Positions 1-8,611 are shown, counted from the stretch's first letter. The stretch is DNA of 64,000 nucleotides from Pseudolabrys sp. Root1462 (GCF_001426945.1 NZ_LMFS01000003.1:343108-407107), one strand, 5' to 3'. Numbers and translations: made by a program. Notes: a model not told the origin generated them from the sequence alone.

Positions 1-1361
1 CGCGCGGCCTTATCGCCATCGGTTCGGGCGATACCCGGCTGGCGCGCCGCTCCGCCGACGAAGCGGCGCGGCTTTCGCCGGGCGATCCGTTGACGCTCTT
101 GCTCACCGCACAATCGGCTCAGCTTGCCGGCGACCGTAGCGGCGCGGAGCGCGCCTTCTTTGAAATGACGCGGCATGACGAGACCAGGCTGCTTGGTCTT
201 CGCGGCCTCTATATCGAGGCGCAGCGCCGCAACGATCCCGCCGCTGCGCGCCGCGTCGCCGAACAGGCGGCGCAGGCCGAGCCATCGCTGGCCTGGGCCG
301 GGCAGGCCGTGCTCGACGATCGCTGCGCGCAAGGCGACTGGAGCGGAGCGCTCAAAGCGCTCGACGCAACACGCTCCTTGCTGGCGAGGGACGATTATCG
401 CCGCAAGCGCGCGGTCCTGCTCACCGCGCATGCCCAGGCGCTGGAGGACAGCGACCGCGAAGCCGCACGCGTTGCTGCGCTCGATGCGCTCAAACTCGCG
501 CCGGGGCTGGTGCCGGCTGCGGCGCTCGCGGGCCGGCGGCTGGCCGAAGCGGGCGATACGCGCCGCGCCGGCAAGGTTTTGATCGCGGCGTGGCGGCTCA
601 ATCCGCATCCCGATCTGGCCGAGGCTTACGCGAGCGTCCGCCTGGGCGATACCGCACGCGCGCGTCTGACGCGCATGCAGTCGCTCGCGGACAAGTCGCC
701 GGAAGATCAGAACGGTAAGCGCGAGGGCGCCATCGCGGTGGCTCGCGCGGCAATCGACGCCCGCGAATTCAAAATCGCGCGCGATGCACTGGCGCCCTTT
801 GTCACGTCGCCGTCGAAGCGCATCGCAACCCTGATGGCGGAGATCGAGGAAGCCGAACACGGCGATGATGGCCGGGTGCGCGAATGGCTCGGCCGCGCCA
901 TGCGCGCGGCTCCGGATCCGGTCTGGACCGCCGACGGTGTCGTCTCGGATCGCTGGCTGCCGGTGTCGCCAGGCGGCCGGCTCGACGGTTACGAATGGCG
1001 GGTGCCGCTCGCGGAAATCGGCATGACCCATCCGGTGGTCGATGCGCCGCCGCCGCCTCTGCCCGAGCGCAAGCCGATCGTCGTGACGCCGGCGGAAACC
1101 GCACCGGCCCACCCCGAACCGATGGCAGGCGCCGCCACCGCGTCCTCGGGCGAAGGAGTTGGCCCGGTCACGGCCCTCGAGGCCGCGCCGCTCGCTAAGC
1201 CAAGGCCGAAACTGGCGGAGACAAAGCCGGTCGAGCCCATCATCCCGGTGGTTCATGCCCCGGACGATCCGGGGCTCGATTCCGATCTCGATGGCGACCC
1301 GCTGGCCGAAAAAACCTCATCCGCGGACGGCTGGTCGCGCCTCAAGGGCTTGTTCCGCTGA
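1..1361 (+). CDS. hemY: HemY-like TPR membrane protein (5' end outside window)
   Basis: The reading frame is open from base 3 to the stop at 1359-1361, giving 452 visible residues; the start and the expected two N-terminal membrane helices lie upstream of the window. The visible part begins inside the HemY N-terminal region (RGLIAIGSGD, then SADEAARLSPGDPLTLLL) and continues with alpha-helical TPR-like repeats rich in Ala, Arg and Leu. The last 120 residues are Pro/Ala-rich low complexity. Alphaproteobacterial HemY proteins sit after hemC/hemD and are linked to late tetrapyrrole synthesis, but they are not the protoporphyrinogen oxidase also called HemY in Gram-positives. Their biochemical role is unsettled. 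The family call is confident; the function is known only by association. Confidence 0.85.
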   Translation, partial: RGLIAIGSGDTRLARRSADEAARLSPGDPLTLLLTAQSAQLAGDRSGAERAFFEMTRHDETRLLGLRGLYIEAQRRNDPAAARRVAEQAAQAEPSLAWAGQAVLDDRCAQGDWSGALKALDATRSLLARDDYRRKRAVLLTAHAQALEDSDREAARVAALDALKLAPGLVPAAALAGRRLAEAGDTRRAGKVLIAAWRLNPHPDLAEAYASVRLGDTARARLTRMQSLADKSPEDQNGKREGAIAVARAAIDAREFKIARDALAPFVTSPSKRIATLMAEIEEAEHGDDGRVREWLGRAMRAAPDPVWTADGVVSDRWLPVSPGGRLDGYEWRVPLAEIGMTHPVVDAPPPPLPERKPIVVTPAETAPAHPEPMAGAATASSGEGVGPVTALEAAPLAKPRPKLAETKPVEPIIPVVHAPDDPGLDSDLDGDPLAEKTSSADGWSRLKGLFR

Positions 1362-1478
1362 GCCGCGTTGGCGCGCTTGCCAAGCCCGGGCCGCGCCGAT
1401 AGTAAGGCGCCGCGGGCTTCACGATTTCTGCATGGTTTTGTCGGAAAACAGGGCTCGATTTTCGACTTTTGCGCCGGC

Positions 1479-1553
1479 GCCGATGTAGCTCAGTGGTAGA
1501 GCATCCGCTTCGTAAGCGGGTGGTCGGGGGTTCAAATCCCTCCATCGGCACCA
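1479..1553 (+). tRNA. tRNA-Thr (anticodon CGT)
   Basis: A full cloverleaf can be folded by eye. The acceptor arm GCCGATG (1479-1485) pairs with CATCGGC (1543-1549). The D arm is GCTC..GAGC, the anticodon stem is TCCGC/GCGGG with loop TTCGTAA (anticodon CGT, reading ACG), and the T arm is GGGGG-TTCAAAT-CCCTC. The 3' CCA is encoded at 1551-1553. Confidence 0.96.
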
Positions 1554-1765
1554 TTCCCCGCGAGTTCCGGCGGCGTCACCGCTCACGAAATCACCGATCG
1601 GTCCCGGGCAGGGCAGGTTTGCTGTGGTCAGATCCGCGGCAGGATGTATCGACTTACCTGGCAACCTTGCCAACCCACCTGAATCCGGGCAGCTTTTTGC
1701 CGGGCCTGAGGCTAACGCGTTGGCGCGGCACCAAATCTGTCGCAATTCGGTTCTAGAGTGAAGCC

Positions 1766-2524
1766 ATGGCAAAACCAGCCGTCGTTCTCGTTGGCGCCGA
1801 TAAGGGCGGGGTCGGAAAGACCACGGTCGCGCGAACCCTGTTGGACTATTTCGGCGCGCACCATACGCCGACGCGGGCATTCGACACCGAATCGCCGCGC
1901 GGCACGCTGAAGCGCTTCCATCCCAATCTGACCGAGGTCGTCGATGTGACCGAGGTCGCCGACCAGATGAAGATCTTCGATACTCTGGGCACGACACCCG
2001 CCCAGGTGACGGTCATCGACATCCGCGCCGGTCTACTGTCTCCGACCTTGCAGGCCTTGAGCGATATCGGCTTTCTCGAATCCGCCAAGAAGGGCCAGAT
2101 CACCTTCGCGGTTTTCCATATCCTCGGGCCGTCGATCGCCTCGCTGCAGGAGATCGCCGAGACCGCGACCTTCGTCGGCGATGCCAGCTATTTCCTGGTG
2201 AAGAACCACATCAACGACACGTCGTTCTTCGATTGGGATCCGGCGACTTACAATTCCTACTTCAACCAGATCAAGAACGCGCAGGACATCACCATCCCGA
2301 AGCTCAACGAGATGGCGACCGAGCAGGTCGAGGTGGGCGGCGTGCCCTACGTGCAGTTCGTCGCCAACAAGACCGGCAGCGGCGACCCCGCGAACTATTC
2401 GTTCGTACTGCGCGGCTATGTACGCCACTGGCTCGGCCAGGTCTGGGGCGAATACGACCGGGTCAAACTGGTGGACTTGCTTGCGCCGAAACAGGACAGC
2501 CCGGTTCGTCAGGCCGCCGGCTAA
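1766..2524 (+). CDS. ParA/MinD-type P-loop NTPase (first of a tandem pair)
   Basis: This is a 252-residue cytosolic protein with a deviant Walker A motif KGGVGKTT at residues 13-20, as in SIMIBI-class ATPases (ParA, MinD, MobD-like). The expected Walker B-like strand (VTVIDIRAG, about 77-85) follows. It has no membrane segment or DNA-binding domain. The ATG at 1766 is 18 bases after a TAG, with no strong Shine-Dalgarno. A terminator follows at 2563-2597, so it probably ends its own transcript. The protein encoded about 165 bases downstream is clearly related (shared FD..S...TLK.F.P and QM..FD.L blocks), so the two look like a duplication. Which cargo or plasmid/chromosome function it serves cannot be read from the sequence; par, flagellar and pilus genes are absent nearby. 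Confidence 0.8.
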   Translation: MAKPAVVLVGADKGGVGKTTVARTLLDYFGAHHTPTRAFDTESPRGTLKRFHPNLTEVVDVTEVADQMKIFDTLGTTPAQVTVIDIRAGLLSPTLQALSDIGFLESAKKGQITFAVFHILGPSIASLQEIAETATFVGDASYFLVKNHINDTSFFDWDPATYNSYFNQIKNAQDITIPKLNEMATEQVEVGGVPYVQFVANKTGSGDPANYSFVLRGYVRHWLGQVWGEYDRVKLVDLLAPKQDSPVRQAAG

Positions 2525-2562
2525 ATCCGCGACAGTTGCGCGCGGGATTTTTCAAGGCCCAG

Positions 2563-2597
2563 GCGGCGCCTGATTGAACTGCGGCGCCGCTTTTTTG
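2563..2597 (+). terminator. Rho-independent terminator after first NTPase gene
   Basis: GCGGCGCC (2563-2570) pairs perfectly with GGCGCCGC (2583-2590) over a 12-base loop and is followed by six T residues. Confidence 0.8.
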
Positions 2598-2688
2598 TGT
2601 CTCGTTCGACGCTCGCTATGCTTTACTTGAAAGCCGAGGCCGGGCTGATTCCTGCCATTCGCGGCGCGATTGATTGTGGCTTCCGGCA

Positions 2689-3405
2689 ATGTCGATCCGA
2701 CATTCTGTTTATATCGTAGCTTCGCCGCGGCCGCGGGTTGGCAAGACCCTGCTGTCGCGGCTGCTGATCGACTATCACAAGCATGAAGGCCGCGAATTCG
2801 GCGCCTTCGATCTCAATTCAGGCGACCATACGCTCAAGCAATTCGCGCCCGACGATGTCACCGCCGCCAATATCGGCAGCGTCAAGGGACAGATGGCGCT
2901 GTTCGACAGCCTCGTCAGCGAGCAGGGCGGCGGCAAGGTCGTCGATGTCGGCGGCGACGCCTACAAGAATTTTTTCGACGTCGCCTATCGCATCGGCCTG
3001 GTCGAGGAGGCGCACAAGCGTGACATTGCGCCGGTCATTCTGTTCATTGTCTCGTCTGACAAGCAGGCCGCCGATGTCTATCGCGACCTGCGCACCCGCT
3101 TTCCCGGCGCGGCCCTGACGCCGGTGCACAACGAGATGCTCGGGCTCGCCCAGCACCGCGACCGCTTTCCGCCCTCGGGACAGGGTGGCGCCATCCTGCG
3201 CATGCCGGTGCTGGCGCCGGGCCTGCGCAAATACATCGAAACGCCGCCGTTCGGATTCGCCGACGAGCAGCTCGCCAACGCCCGCCACATCCCCCTCGAT
3301 GCCCACATCGAAATCCAGCGCTGGCTGCGCAAGGCCTATCTGGAATTTCGCGAACTGGACTTGCGTATTCTGCTCGGCGAATTGCAGACATCATTGCGAA
3401 TGTAA
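2689..3405 (+). CDS. ParA-like NTPase paralogue with degenerate Walker A
   Basis: 238 residues from the ATG at 2689; a TTG 15 bases earlier is in frame but adds only five residues. The N-terminus VYIVASPRPRVGKTLLSRL aligns with the Walker A region of the preceding gene, but the glycines and the signature lysine of the deviant P-loop are replaced (PRPRVGKT, residues 13-20). Only the GKT core is kept. A second conserved block, FDLNSGDHTLKQFAP, matches FDTESPRGTLKRFHP in the neighbour. A KVVDVGGD strand stands where Walker B is expected. The protein may bind nucleotide weakly, or form a heteromer with the upstream paralogue. Both genes lie on the same strand but are separated by a terminator. 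The paralogy is visible directly; the partner idea is inference. Confidence 0.75.
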   Translation: MSIRHSVYIVASPRPRVGKTLLSRLLIDYHKHEGREFGAFDLNSGDHTLKQFAPDDVTAANIGSVKGQMALFDSLVSEQGGGKVVDVGGDAYKNFFDVAYRIGLVEEAHKRDIAPVILFIVSSDKQAADVYRDLRTRFPGAALTPVHNEMLGLAQHRDRFPPSGQGGAILRMPVLAPGLRKYIETPPFGFADEQLANARHIPLDAHIEIQRWLRKAYLEFRELDLRILLGELQTSLRM

Positions 3406-3516
3406 ATTTTTCGACGATTTTTCAAAGACTTGCATCGTGGAACGAGGAGGCCTGCTTGGGCGTTCCCTTGGGCTGATATCCGAGCGGGAAAACCGCCCAA
3501 CGGAGGAGGCTCGAAG

Positions 3517-3654
3517 ATGTGGATCAATCTCTTCACCGTCGCCCTCGCCATTGCCCTTGGTCTCGGTGCCACCGCCATCATCATGCAGAACGATCTGAGC
3601 ACCCAGCAGGCCTCATCGAAGCGGCGCCGGCGGGTCTCGCGCGTCCGCGGCTAG
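3517..3654 (+). CDS. Small single-pass membrane protein (45 aa)
   Basis: A strong Shine-Dalgarno (GGAGGAGG, 3502-3509) sits seven bases before the ATG at 3517. The frame encodes 45 residues: a hydrophobic helix (about residues 3-23, LFTVALAIALGLGATAIIM) and then a short polar tail ending in an Arg/Lys cluster (KRRRRVSRVRG). The layout predicts an inner-membrane peptide with a basic cytoplasmic or periplasmic tail. No family is recognised. It lies 33 bases upstream of the MFS gene and probably shares its transcript. Confidence 0.6.
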   Translation: MWINLFTVALAIALGLGATAIIMQNDLSTQQASSKRRRRVSRVRG

Positions 3655-3687
3655 CTTTCCACGCACAACTTGTTTTAAGGGAGCGGC

Positions 3688-4953
3688 ATGGCCACGCCGC
3701 TCCTGTTTTCACGCCGCTTCGCGCCGCTATTCTGGTGCCAGTTCTTCGCGGCGTTCAATGACAACTTCCTGAAGACGTCGCTGGTCTTCCTCATCTTGTT
3801 CGGCGCCGACGTGACGGCTGGCGAGGCCGAGGTGCTGATCACGGTCGCCAGCGCGATCTTCATCGCGCCCTATTTCTTCCTGTCCGGGCTCGGCGGCGAA
3901 CTCGCCGACCGCTACGACAAGGCGCGCGTCGCGCAATGGCTGAAATTCGTCGAGATCTTCGTCGCGCTGCTCGCGCTCTACGGCTACATGCACAAGTCGA
4001 TTCCGGTCATGTTCGTCGCGCTCGGCCTGTTCGGCGTCATCGCCTCGCTGTTCGGGCCGATGAAATACGGCATCCTTCCGGATCACTTGCCGGCAGAAAA
4101 ATTACCGACTGCCAATGCGCTGGTCGAAGGCGCGACCTTCATCGCCATTCTGACCGGCACGATTATGGGCGGCATTGCCGCGCATCAGGGCGGCGTGCGC
4201 GCCTTCGGCCTGCTGGTGATCGGCTTTGCGCTGTCGTGCTGGCTGTCGGCGTTGCGCATTCCGCCGAGTGGCGAGGGCGCGCCGCATCTCAAGGTCAACG
4301 GCAATATCGCGCGCTCGACGGTCGCCATGCTCCGTCATCTGCGCGCCGATCCGCGGCTGTGGTGGGGCGCCATGGTGACAAGCTGGTTCTGGCTCGTCGG
4401 CATCGTGGTGCTGTCGCTGCTGCCGCCGCTGATCAAGACTTTGATCGGCGGCAACGAGGATACGGTTACCGTCTATCTGGCGCTGTTTTCGATCGCAGTC
4501 GGTGTCGGCTCGGCGCTGGCGGCGGCGATCGCGCGCGGCCGCATCGTGCTGCGCACGACCTTTGCCGGCGCGCTGCTGCTCGCCGCTTTCGCGCTCGATC
4601 TCGGGCTGTCGGCGTTCGGGGCGGGGCCGGCCGCGCCCGGGCAAACGCCGTCACAGGTGTTTGCGACAGGCTTCGGCGTGCGGGTGGCGATCGATCTTGC
4701 CGGCCTCGCTATTGCCGGCGGGCTGTTCATCGTGCCGGCCTTCGCCGCCGTCCAGGCTTGGTCGGACAGCGATTATCGCGCGCGCACGGTGGCGGCCGTG
4801 AACGTGCTCAACGCTGCCTTCATGACCGGCGGCACGGTGCTGGTCGCGCTGTTGCAGAAATTTGGTGCGACGCTGCCGATGCTGTTTGCCGGCATCGGCA
4901 TCGCCACCTTCGTTGTCGCGTCCGCGATCTGGCGGACGATGCCCAAAACCTGA
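3688..4953 (+). CDS. LplT-like MFS transporter (lysophospholipid carrier family)
   Basis: 421 residues, about 12 hydrophobic helices, an MFS protein of the LplT branch. The N-terminal FFAAFNDNFLKTSLVFL segment (about 19-35) is the hallmark of LplT and of the MFS half of acyltransferase fusions (Aas-type). In those fusions, lysophospholipids flipped across the inner membrane are re-acylated by PlsC and AMP-ligase domains. Here the protein stops after the MFS part, so an acyltransferase would have to come from elsewhere. AGGGAGCGGC precedes the ATG. It converges with the lyase gene, with 14 bases between stops. The substrate is inferred from family only. Confidence 0.78.
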   Translation: MATPLLFSRRFAPLFWCQFFAAFNDNFLKTSLVFLILFGADVTAGEAEVLITVASAIFIAPYFFLSGLGGELADRYDKARVAQWLKFVEIFVALLALYGYMHKSIPVMFVALGLFGVIASLFGPMKYGILPDHLPAEKLPTANALVEGATFIAILTGTIMGGIAAHQGGVRAFGLLVIGFALSCWLSALRIPPSGEGAPHLKVNGNIARSTVAMLRHLRADPRLWWGAMVTSWFWLVGIVVLSLLPPLIKTLIGGNEDTVTVYLALFSIAVGVGSALAAAIARGRIVLRTTFAGALLLAAFALDLGLSAFGAGPAAPGQTPSQVFATGFGVRVAIDLAGLAIAGGLFIVPAFAAVQAWSDSDYRARTVAAVNVLNAAFMTGGTVLVALLQKFGATLPMLFAGIGIATFVVASAIWRTMPKT

Positions 4954-4967
4954 CGACTGCCGTCTGA

Positions 4968-6317
4968 CTACTTCTTCCGCATCGCCAGGACGCGGTCGAC
5001 CATCTCGCCGGCGACGCCGAGATAATTGGCCGGATCGACCATCGCTTCCAGCTCCTTGCGGCTGGCGTGCTGCGAGATCTCCTTGTCCTCGGCGAGGAGA
5101 TCGACCAACGGCCGACCCGTCTTCACGACTTCGCGGCAGATGTCATAGACGTGGTCGTGCGCGTAATTGCGGCCCATCTTGTCGCCGAGCTTCATCATCA
5201 CCGCTTCGGACATGATCAAGCCCTTGGTGATCATGAGGTTGTCGGCCATCTTCTTCTCGTTGACCTGCAGGCCCTCGAGCACGAAGCGGGTCTGCGCCAG
5301 CGCGCCGGCCGACAGCATGAAGATCTCCGGCAGCACGATCCATTCGATTTCCCACGGGCCGGTGGCGCGCTCGTGGTCTTCCACCATCGCTTCCATCAGC
5401 GCCGCGGCATGCTGCTTTACGATCGCCGTCTGTGCGGTGATGTAGACCGACGAGATCGGGTTGCGCTTCTGCGGCATGGTCGAGGACGAGCCGCGGCCCT
5501 GGTGGAACGGCTCGTAGACTTCTTCGACTTCGGTCTGCATCAGCAGCTTCACGTCAAAGGCGACCTTGCCGCACGAGCCGGTGACGAGGCCGAGGAAGGC
5601 GCCGACTTCGGCAATGCAGTCGCGCACCGTGTGCCAGGATATCGCCGGCTGGCCGAGCTTCAGTTCCTTCATCAGTTCGACCTGGCACTTGAGGCCTTCC
5701 TTGCCGAGGGACGACAAGGTGCCGGCGGCGCCGCCGAATTCGCCGACCAGCACGCGTTCCTTCAACTGGGCGAGGCGCTCGCGATGGCGCTCGAAGCCGG
5801 CGAGGATGGTCGCCATCTTGTAGCCGAAGGTGATCGGCACGGCCTGCTGCAGGTTGGAGCGGCCGGCCATCGGCGTGTCGCGATATTTCTTCGCCAGTGC
5901 GGCGAGCGCGTCGCAGATCGCGTCGATCTCCTTGCCGACGATGTCGAGCGATTCGCGGATCTGCAGCACGGTGGCGGTGTCGGTGATGTCCTGTGTGGTC
6001 GCGCCCCAGTGCGACCACTCGCCGAGTTTGTCCTTGCACAGCTTCACGAGTTGCTGGACGACCGGCAGCACCGGGTAGCCGATGCGCTCGGTGGCCTCCT
6101 TCAGCTTCGCCATGTCGTATTCCTTGGCGTCGCAATGCCTGACGATCTCGTCGCAGGCTTCCTGCGGAATGATCTTCAGCTTCGCCTGGGCGACGGCCAG
6201 GGCCTTCTCGAAATCGAGGTATTTTTGTACCCGGTTCTCATCGGACCAGACCTGACGCATGGCAGGGGTGGTGAAAATGTCGCGGAAAACCGCTGAATCG
6301 AGATAGGTCGACGGCAC
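4968..6317 (-). CDS. Fumarase/adenylosuccinate lyase superfamily lyase
   Basis: The superfamily signature GSSTMPQKRNP is present at about residues 276-287, along with the GEWSHWGATTQD and TPMAGRSNLQQAVP blocks. The protein is often annotated as adenylosuccinate lyase, but its N-terminus (DSAVFRDIFTTPAMRQVWSDENR) and overall look are closer to the 3-carboxy-cis,cis-muconate cycloisomerase-like branch common in Rhizobiales. I therefore do not assign purB. No purine or protocatechuate genes are near. The frame extends upstream to 6365, but the best start is the GTG at 6317, preceded by AAGGAGAG at seven bases; the upstream 16 codons are the ribosome-binding region. This gives 449 residues. Confidence 0.75.
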   Translation of the reverse strand: MPSTYLDSAVFRDIFTTPAMRQVWSDENRVQKYLDFEKALAVAQAKLKIIPQEACDEIVRHCDAKEYDMAKLKEATERIGYPVLPVVQQLVKLCKDKLGEWSHWGATTQDITDTATVLQIRESLDIVGKEIDAICDALAALAKKYRDTPMAGRSNLQQAVPITFGYKMATILAGFERHRERLAQLKERVLVGEFGGAAGTLSSLGKEGLKCQVELMKELKLGQPAISWHTVRDCIAEVGAFLGLVTGSCGKVAFDVKLLMQTEVEEVYEPFHQGRGSSSTMPQKRNPISSVYITAQTAIVKQHAAALMEAMVEDHERATGPWEIEWIVLPEIFMLSAGALAQTRFVLEGLQVNEKKMADNLMITKGLIMSEAVMMKLGDKMGRNYAHDHVYDICREVVKTGRPLVDLLAEDKEISQHASRKELEAMVDPANYLGVAGEMVDRVLAMRKK

Positions 6318-6451
6318 TGCGATCTCTCCTTGGGGTCTTTTTGGGTCTTTTTCGGCCCGCGCCATAGCACGGGAATGATCGGTTTCGGAGGGCCCGGCTT
6401 AAAGAATCCATTAACCATAAAAGCCCTAGCTTGCCCGGCACTTCCCACGCG

Positions 6452-7099
6452 ATGTCCGCAGGTCGGCCGATGCCCGTCGCCCCTACCAGAACTTTGATCA
6501 TCGTGGGTGCAGGCCTGATGCTTGCGGCCTGCAACACCACCAACGACCGCGTTGCCGACGGCAGAGCGCCAGGCACGCAGGCGCTGGCCATGGTGCCGCC
6601 GCCGCCGGACGTGACCGGCTCGATTGGCAATCCTAAAAAAGAGGCGGAGCCGGCCGCCGAGACGAACGCGGAGATCGCACCCAAGGCCCCGGTCAAACTG
6701 CCCGGCGACGAAACCGAATCGGGCACTGCCGGCGGCGCCGCGGATGCGATGCGCCGCGGCCGCGACCAGTATCAGGCCAATCGTTTCCGCGATGCCGAGC
6801 GTCATTTCCGCCAAGCGACCGAGCTGGCACCGAAGAGTTCGGAAGCCTGGCTGGGCCTGGCCGCCTGCTATGACCGCCTGCGCGATTTCGCCAAGGCCGA
6901 TCACGCTTACGCCAAGGCGCTCGCCATCGCCGGCCCGACCTCGGAAGTGCTCAACAACCAGGGCTACTCCTACATGCTGCGCGGCGACTTCAAGGCGGCG
7001 CGCGACAAGCTGCTGGCGGCGCAGCGCCAGGATCCGCGCAACAAGTTCGTCGAGAACAACCTGATCCTGCTTGAATCCAGCGAGCGCAAAGGCCGTTAG
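6452..7099 (+). CDS. TPR-repeat lipoprotein
   Basis: An N-terminal lipoprotein signal (LIIVGAGLMLAAC) ends in a lipobox with Cys27 if translation begins at 6452. The ATG at 6470 would give a shorter and equally good signal. A Pro/Ala/Glu-rich linker of about 70 residues follows. Then come about three TPR units (GRDQYQANRFRDAERHFRQA, AWLGLAACYDRLRDFAKADH, LNNQGYSYMLRGDFKAARDK). This layout resembles TadD-like and other tetratricopeptide lipoproteins that act as periplasmic scaffolds, but no tad genes are near. It is divergent from the lyase gene, with a shared 134-base promoter region. Confidence 0.75.
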   Translation: MSAGRPMPVAPTRTLIIVGAGLMLAACNTTNDRVADGRAPGTQALAMVPPPPDVTGSIGNPKKEAEPAAETNAEIAPKAPVKLPGDETESGTAGGAADAMRRGRDQYQANRFRDAERHFRQATELAPKSSEAWLGLAACYDRLRDFAKADHAYAKALAIAGPTSEVLNNQGYSYMLRGDFKAARDKLLAAQRQDPRNKFVENNLILLESSERKGR

Positions 7100-7287
7100 C
7101 GACGGCCGCCGGACCGCGTTCCCGCACGCGTCTATTCGCCGCGATCGGAACCTTTCGATTTTGTCATGAGCATTTGGGCAAATCCGACCTACATTGGGTT
7201 GGATTGCGGCGCATGAGGCGCCGCATTTTGCCCTTTGCAGGCAACGCCTGAGGGCCAGGGCCGAAATCGAGGACGTAAGACCGCGCC

Positions 7288-7755
7288 ATGTTCGATGCCA
7301 TCATGAAATTCATCGGCGAATTGGGTGAGGATGAGCCGCGCCGCGAAGCTTTTGCCGACAGCGATTATCGGCTCGCCGCCGCGGCGCTGCTCGTCCACAC
7401 CGCCGCCATCGACGGCGAGATTTCCGATGTCGAGCGCGCGCGTCTGCACGACCTCATCATGCAGCGCTTCAAGCTCGACGATGAATCGGCCGACAAGCTC
7501 ATCGCTCGCGCCGAGGAAGTCGATGAGCGGGCCGTCGATCTTTATCACTTCACCACGCGGCTCAACCGCGCGCTCGACGACACCCAACGCGCCCGCGTCG
7601 TCGAAATGATGTGGCAGGTGGTGTTTGCCGATGGCGCCGTCACCGAATTTGAGGACAACCTGATCTGGCGCGCCGCCGACCTGCTCAACGTGTCGCGCGA
7701 GGAACGCATTGCCTTGCGCACCCGGGTAGCCGGGCAGCAGGTCAGCGAAGGTTGA
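7288..7755 (+). CDS. TerB-family protein
   Basis: 155 residues, all alpha-helical in appearance. Two acidic calcium-loop-like segments (AAIDGEISDVERARL and VFADGAVTEFEDNLIW) are each followed by a helix. This duplicated D-G-x-x-x-x-x-E pattern is typical of TerB/DjlA-type metal-binding domains. In Rhizobiales these stand-alone TerB proteins are found without the rest of the tellurite-resistance genes, as here. The role is unknown and probably involves a metal-sensing or membrane-associated scaffold. A GAGG element lies 14 bases before the ATG. Confidence 0.8.
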   Translation: MFDAIMKFIGELGEDEPRREAFADSDYRLAAAALLVHTAAIDGEISDVERARLHDLIMQRFKLDDESADKLIARAEEVDERAVDLYHFTTRLNRALDDTQRARVVEMMWQVVFADGAVTEFEDNLIWRAADLLNVSREERIALRTRVAGQQVSEG

Positions 7756-7763
7756 TATTTTCG

Positions 7764-7794
7764 TCATTCCGGTCCGCGCGCCGCGGAATGGCAT
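7764..7794. repeat. Intergenic inverted repeat (CATTCCG/CGGAATG)
   Basis: CATTCCG (from 7764) and CGGAATG face each other across a GC-rich centre in the 55-base gap between the TerB and SDR genes. The shape is that of the short dispersed palindromes common in Bradyrhizobium-like genomes. Confidence 0.45.
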
Positions 7795-7810
7795 TTGCTA
7801 TGATCCCGCG

Positions 7811-8611
7811 ATGAAACCGATCACCCTGATCACTGGCGCATCGTCCGGCATCGGCGTCGAGCTGGCGCGCATCTTCGCGCGGCACGGCCATGCGCTGGCG
7901 TTGGTGGCACGGCGGGTCGATCGACTGAATGCGCTGGCCGACGAGATCGAAAGAAGCGGTCAGCCGCGGCCCATCGTCATCGCCGCCGATCTGACGCAGC
8001 CGGAGCCATCGCGCGCCATCGGCGAAGCGCTTGCGGCAGCGGGGGCCGAGCCGCAATACGTCGTCAACAACGCGGGCTTCGGCCTCGTTGGCAGCGCAGC
8101 CAAACTCGACCGCGTCGAACAGCTTCAGATCATCGACGTCAACCAGCGTGCACTCACCGATCTGTCGCTTGCTTTCGTGCCGAGCCTGGAGCGCCATCGC
8201 GGCGGCATTCTCAATGTCGGTTCGGTAGCGGGCTTCCTGCCGGGGCCGGGCAGCGCGGTGTATTACGCCAGCAAGGCCTTTGTGCTGTCGTTCTCCGAGG
8301 CGCTGTCCAGTGAACTCAGGCCGCGCGGCATTCGCGTGACCGTTCTGTGCCCAGGGCCGGTTCCGACCGAATTCGCCGAGCGCGCCGGCGTCAAATCCAA
8401 GATCGCACCCGGTCCCTTGGTCCACACAGCGCAGATGGTGGCCGAGGCCGGGTACCGCGGGCTGATGGCGGGGACCCCCGTGGTGGTCCCAGGGATCGGC
8501 AACAGGCTGGTGACGCTACTGGTGCGCGTCCTGCCGCGGCGCATGGTGCTGCGCCTGGTCGGGCGACGGCAGGGAAAGCGGCAATCGGCCGCCGAGCAGC
8601 GGCAAGCCTGA
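7811..8611 (+). CDS. Short-chain dehydrogenase/reductase
   Basis: 266 residues of a classical SDR. It has the cofactor-binding TGASSGIG motif (8-15), NNAG (86-89), catalytic Ser138 in NVGSVAG and the YxxxK pair Tyr151/Lys155. An Arg-Arg at 34-35 after the second strand suggests NADP(H). The C-terminal tail after residue 225 (VLPRRMVLRLVGRRQGKRQ) is basic and may be a membrane-proximal helix, as in DltE/YqjQ-like SDRs. The substrate is unknown. It is followed by tRNA-Ala on the other strand, so it is probably monocistronic. Confidence 0.85.
   Translation: MKPITLITGASSGIGVELARIFARHGHALALVARRVDRLNALADEIERSGQPRPIVIAADLTQPEPSRAIGEALAAAGAEPQYVVNNAGFGLVGSAAKLDRVEQLQIIDVNQRALTDLSLAFVPSLERHRGGILNVGSVAGFLPGPGSAVYYASKAFVLSFSEALSSELRPRGIRVTVLCPGPVPTEFAERAGVKSKIAPGPLVHTAQMVAEAGYRGLMAGTPVVVPGIGNRLVTLLVRVLPRRMVLRLVGRRQGKRQSAAEQRQA

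Noticed and set aside
1342-1554. Minus-strand frame with GFEPPTTRLRSG..TTELHRRR, and a longer one at 1419-1997
   Set aside because: This is the well-known false protein produced by reading the antisense of a tRNA gene; the tRNA-Thr explains it.
5067-6296. 409-codon plus-strand frame opposite the lyase gene
   Set aside because: It is the antisense of a well-conserved enzyme; composition is His/Leu/Asp-rich as expected for a shadow frame in high-GC DNA.
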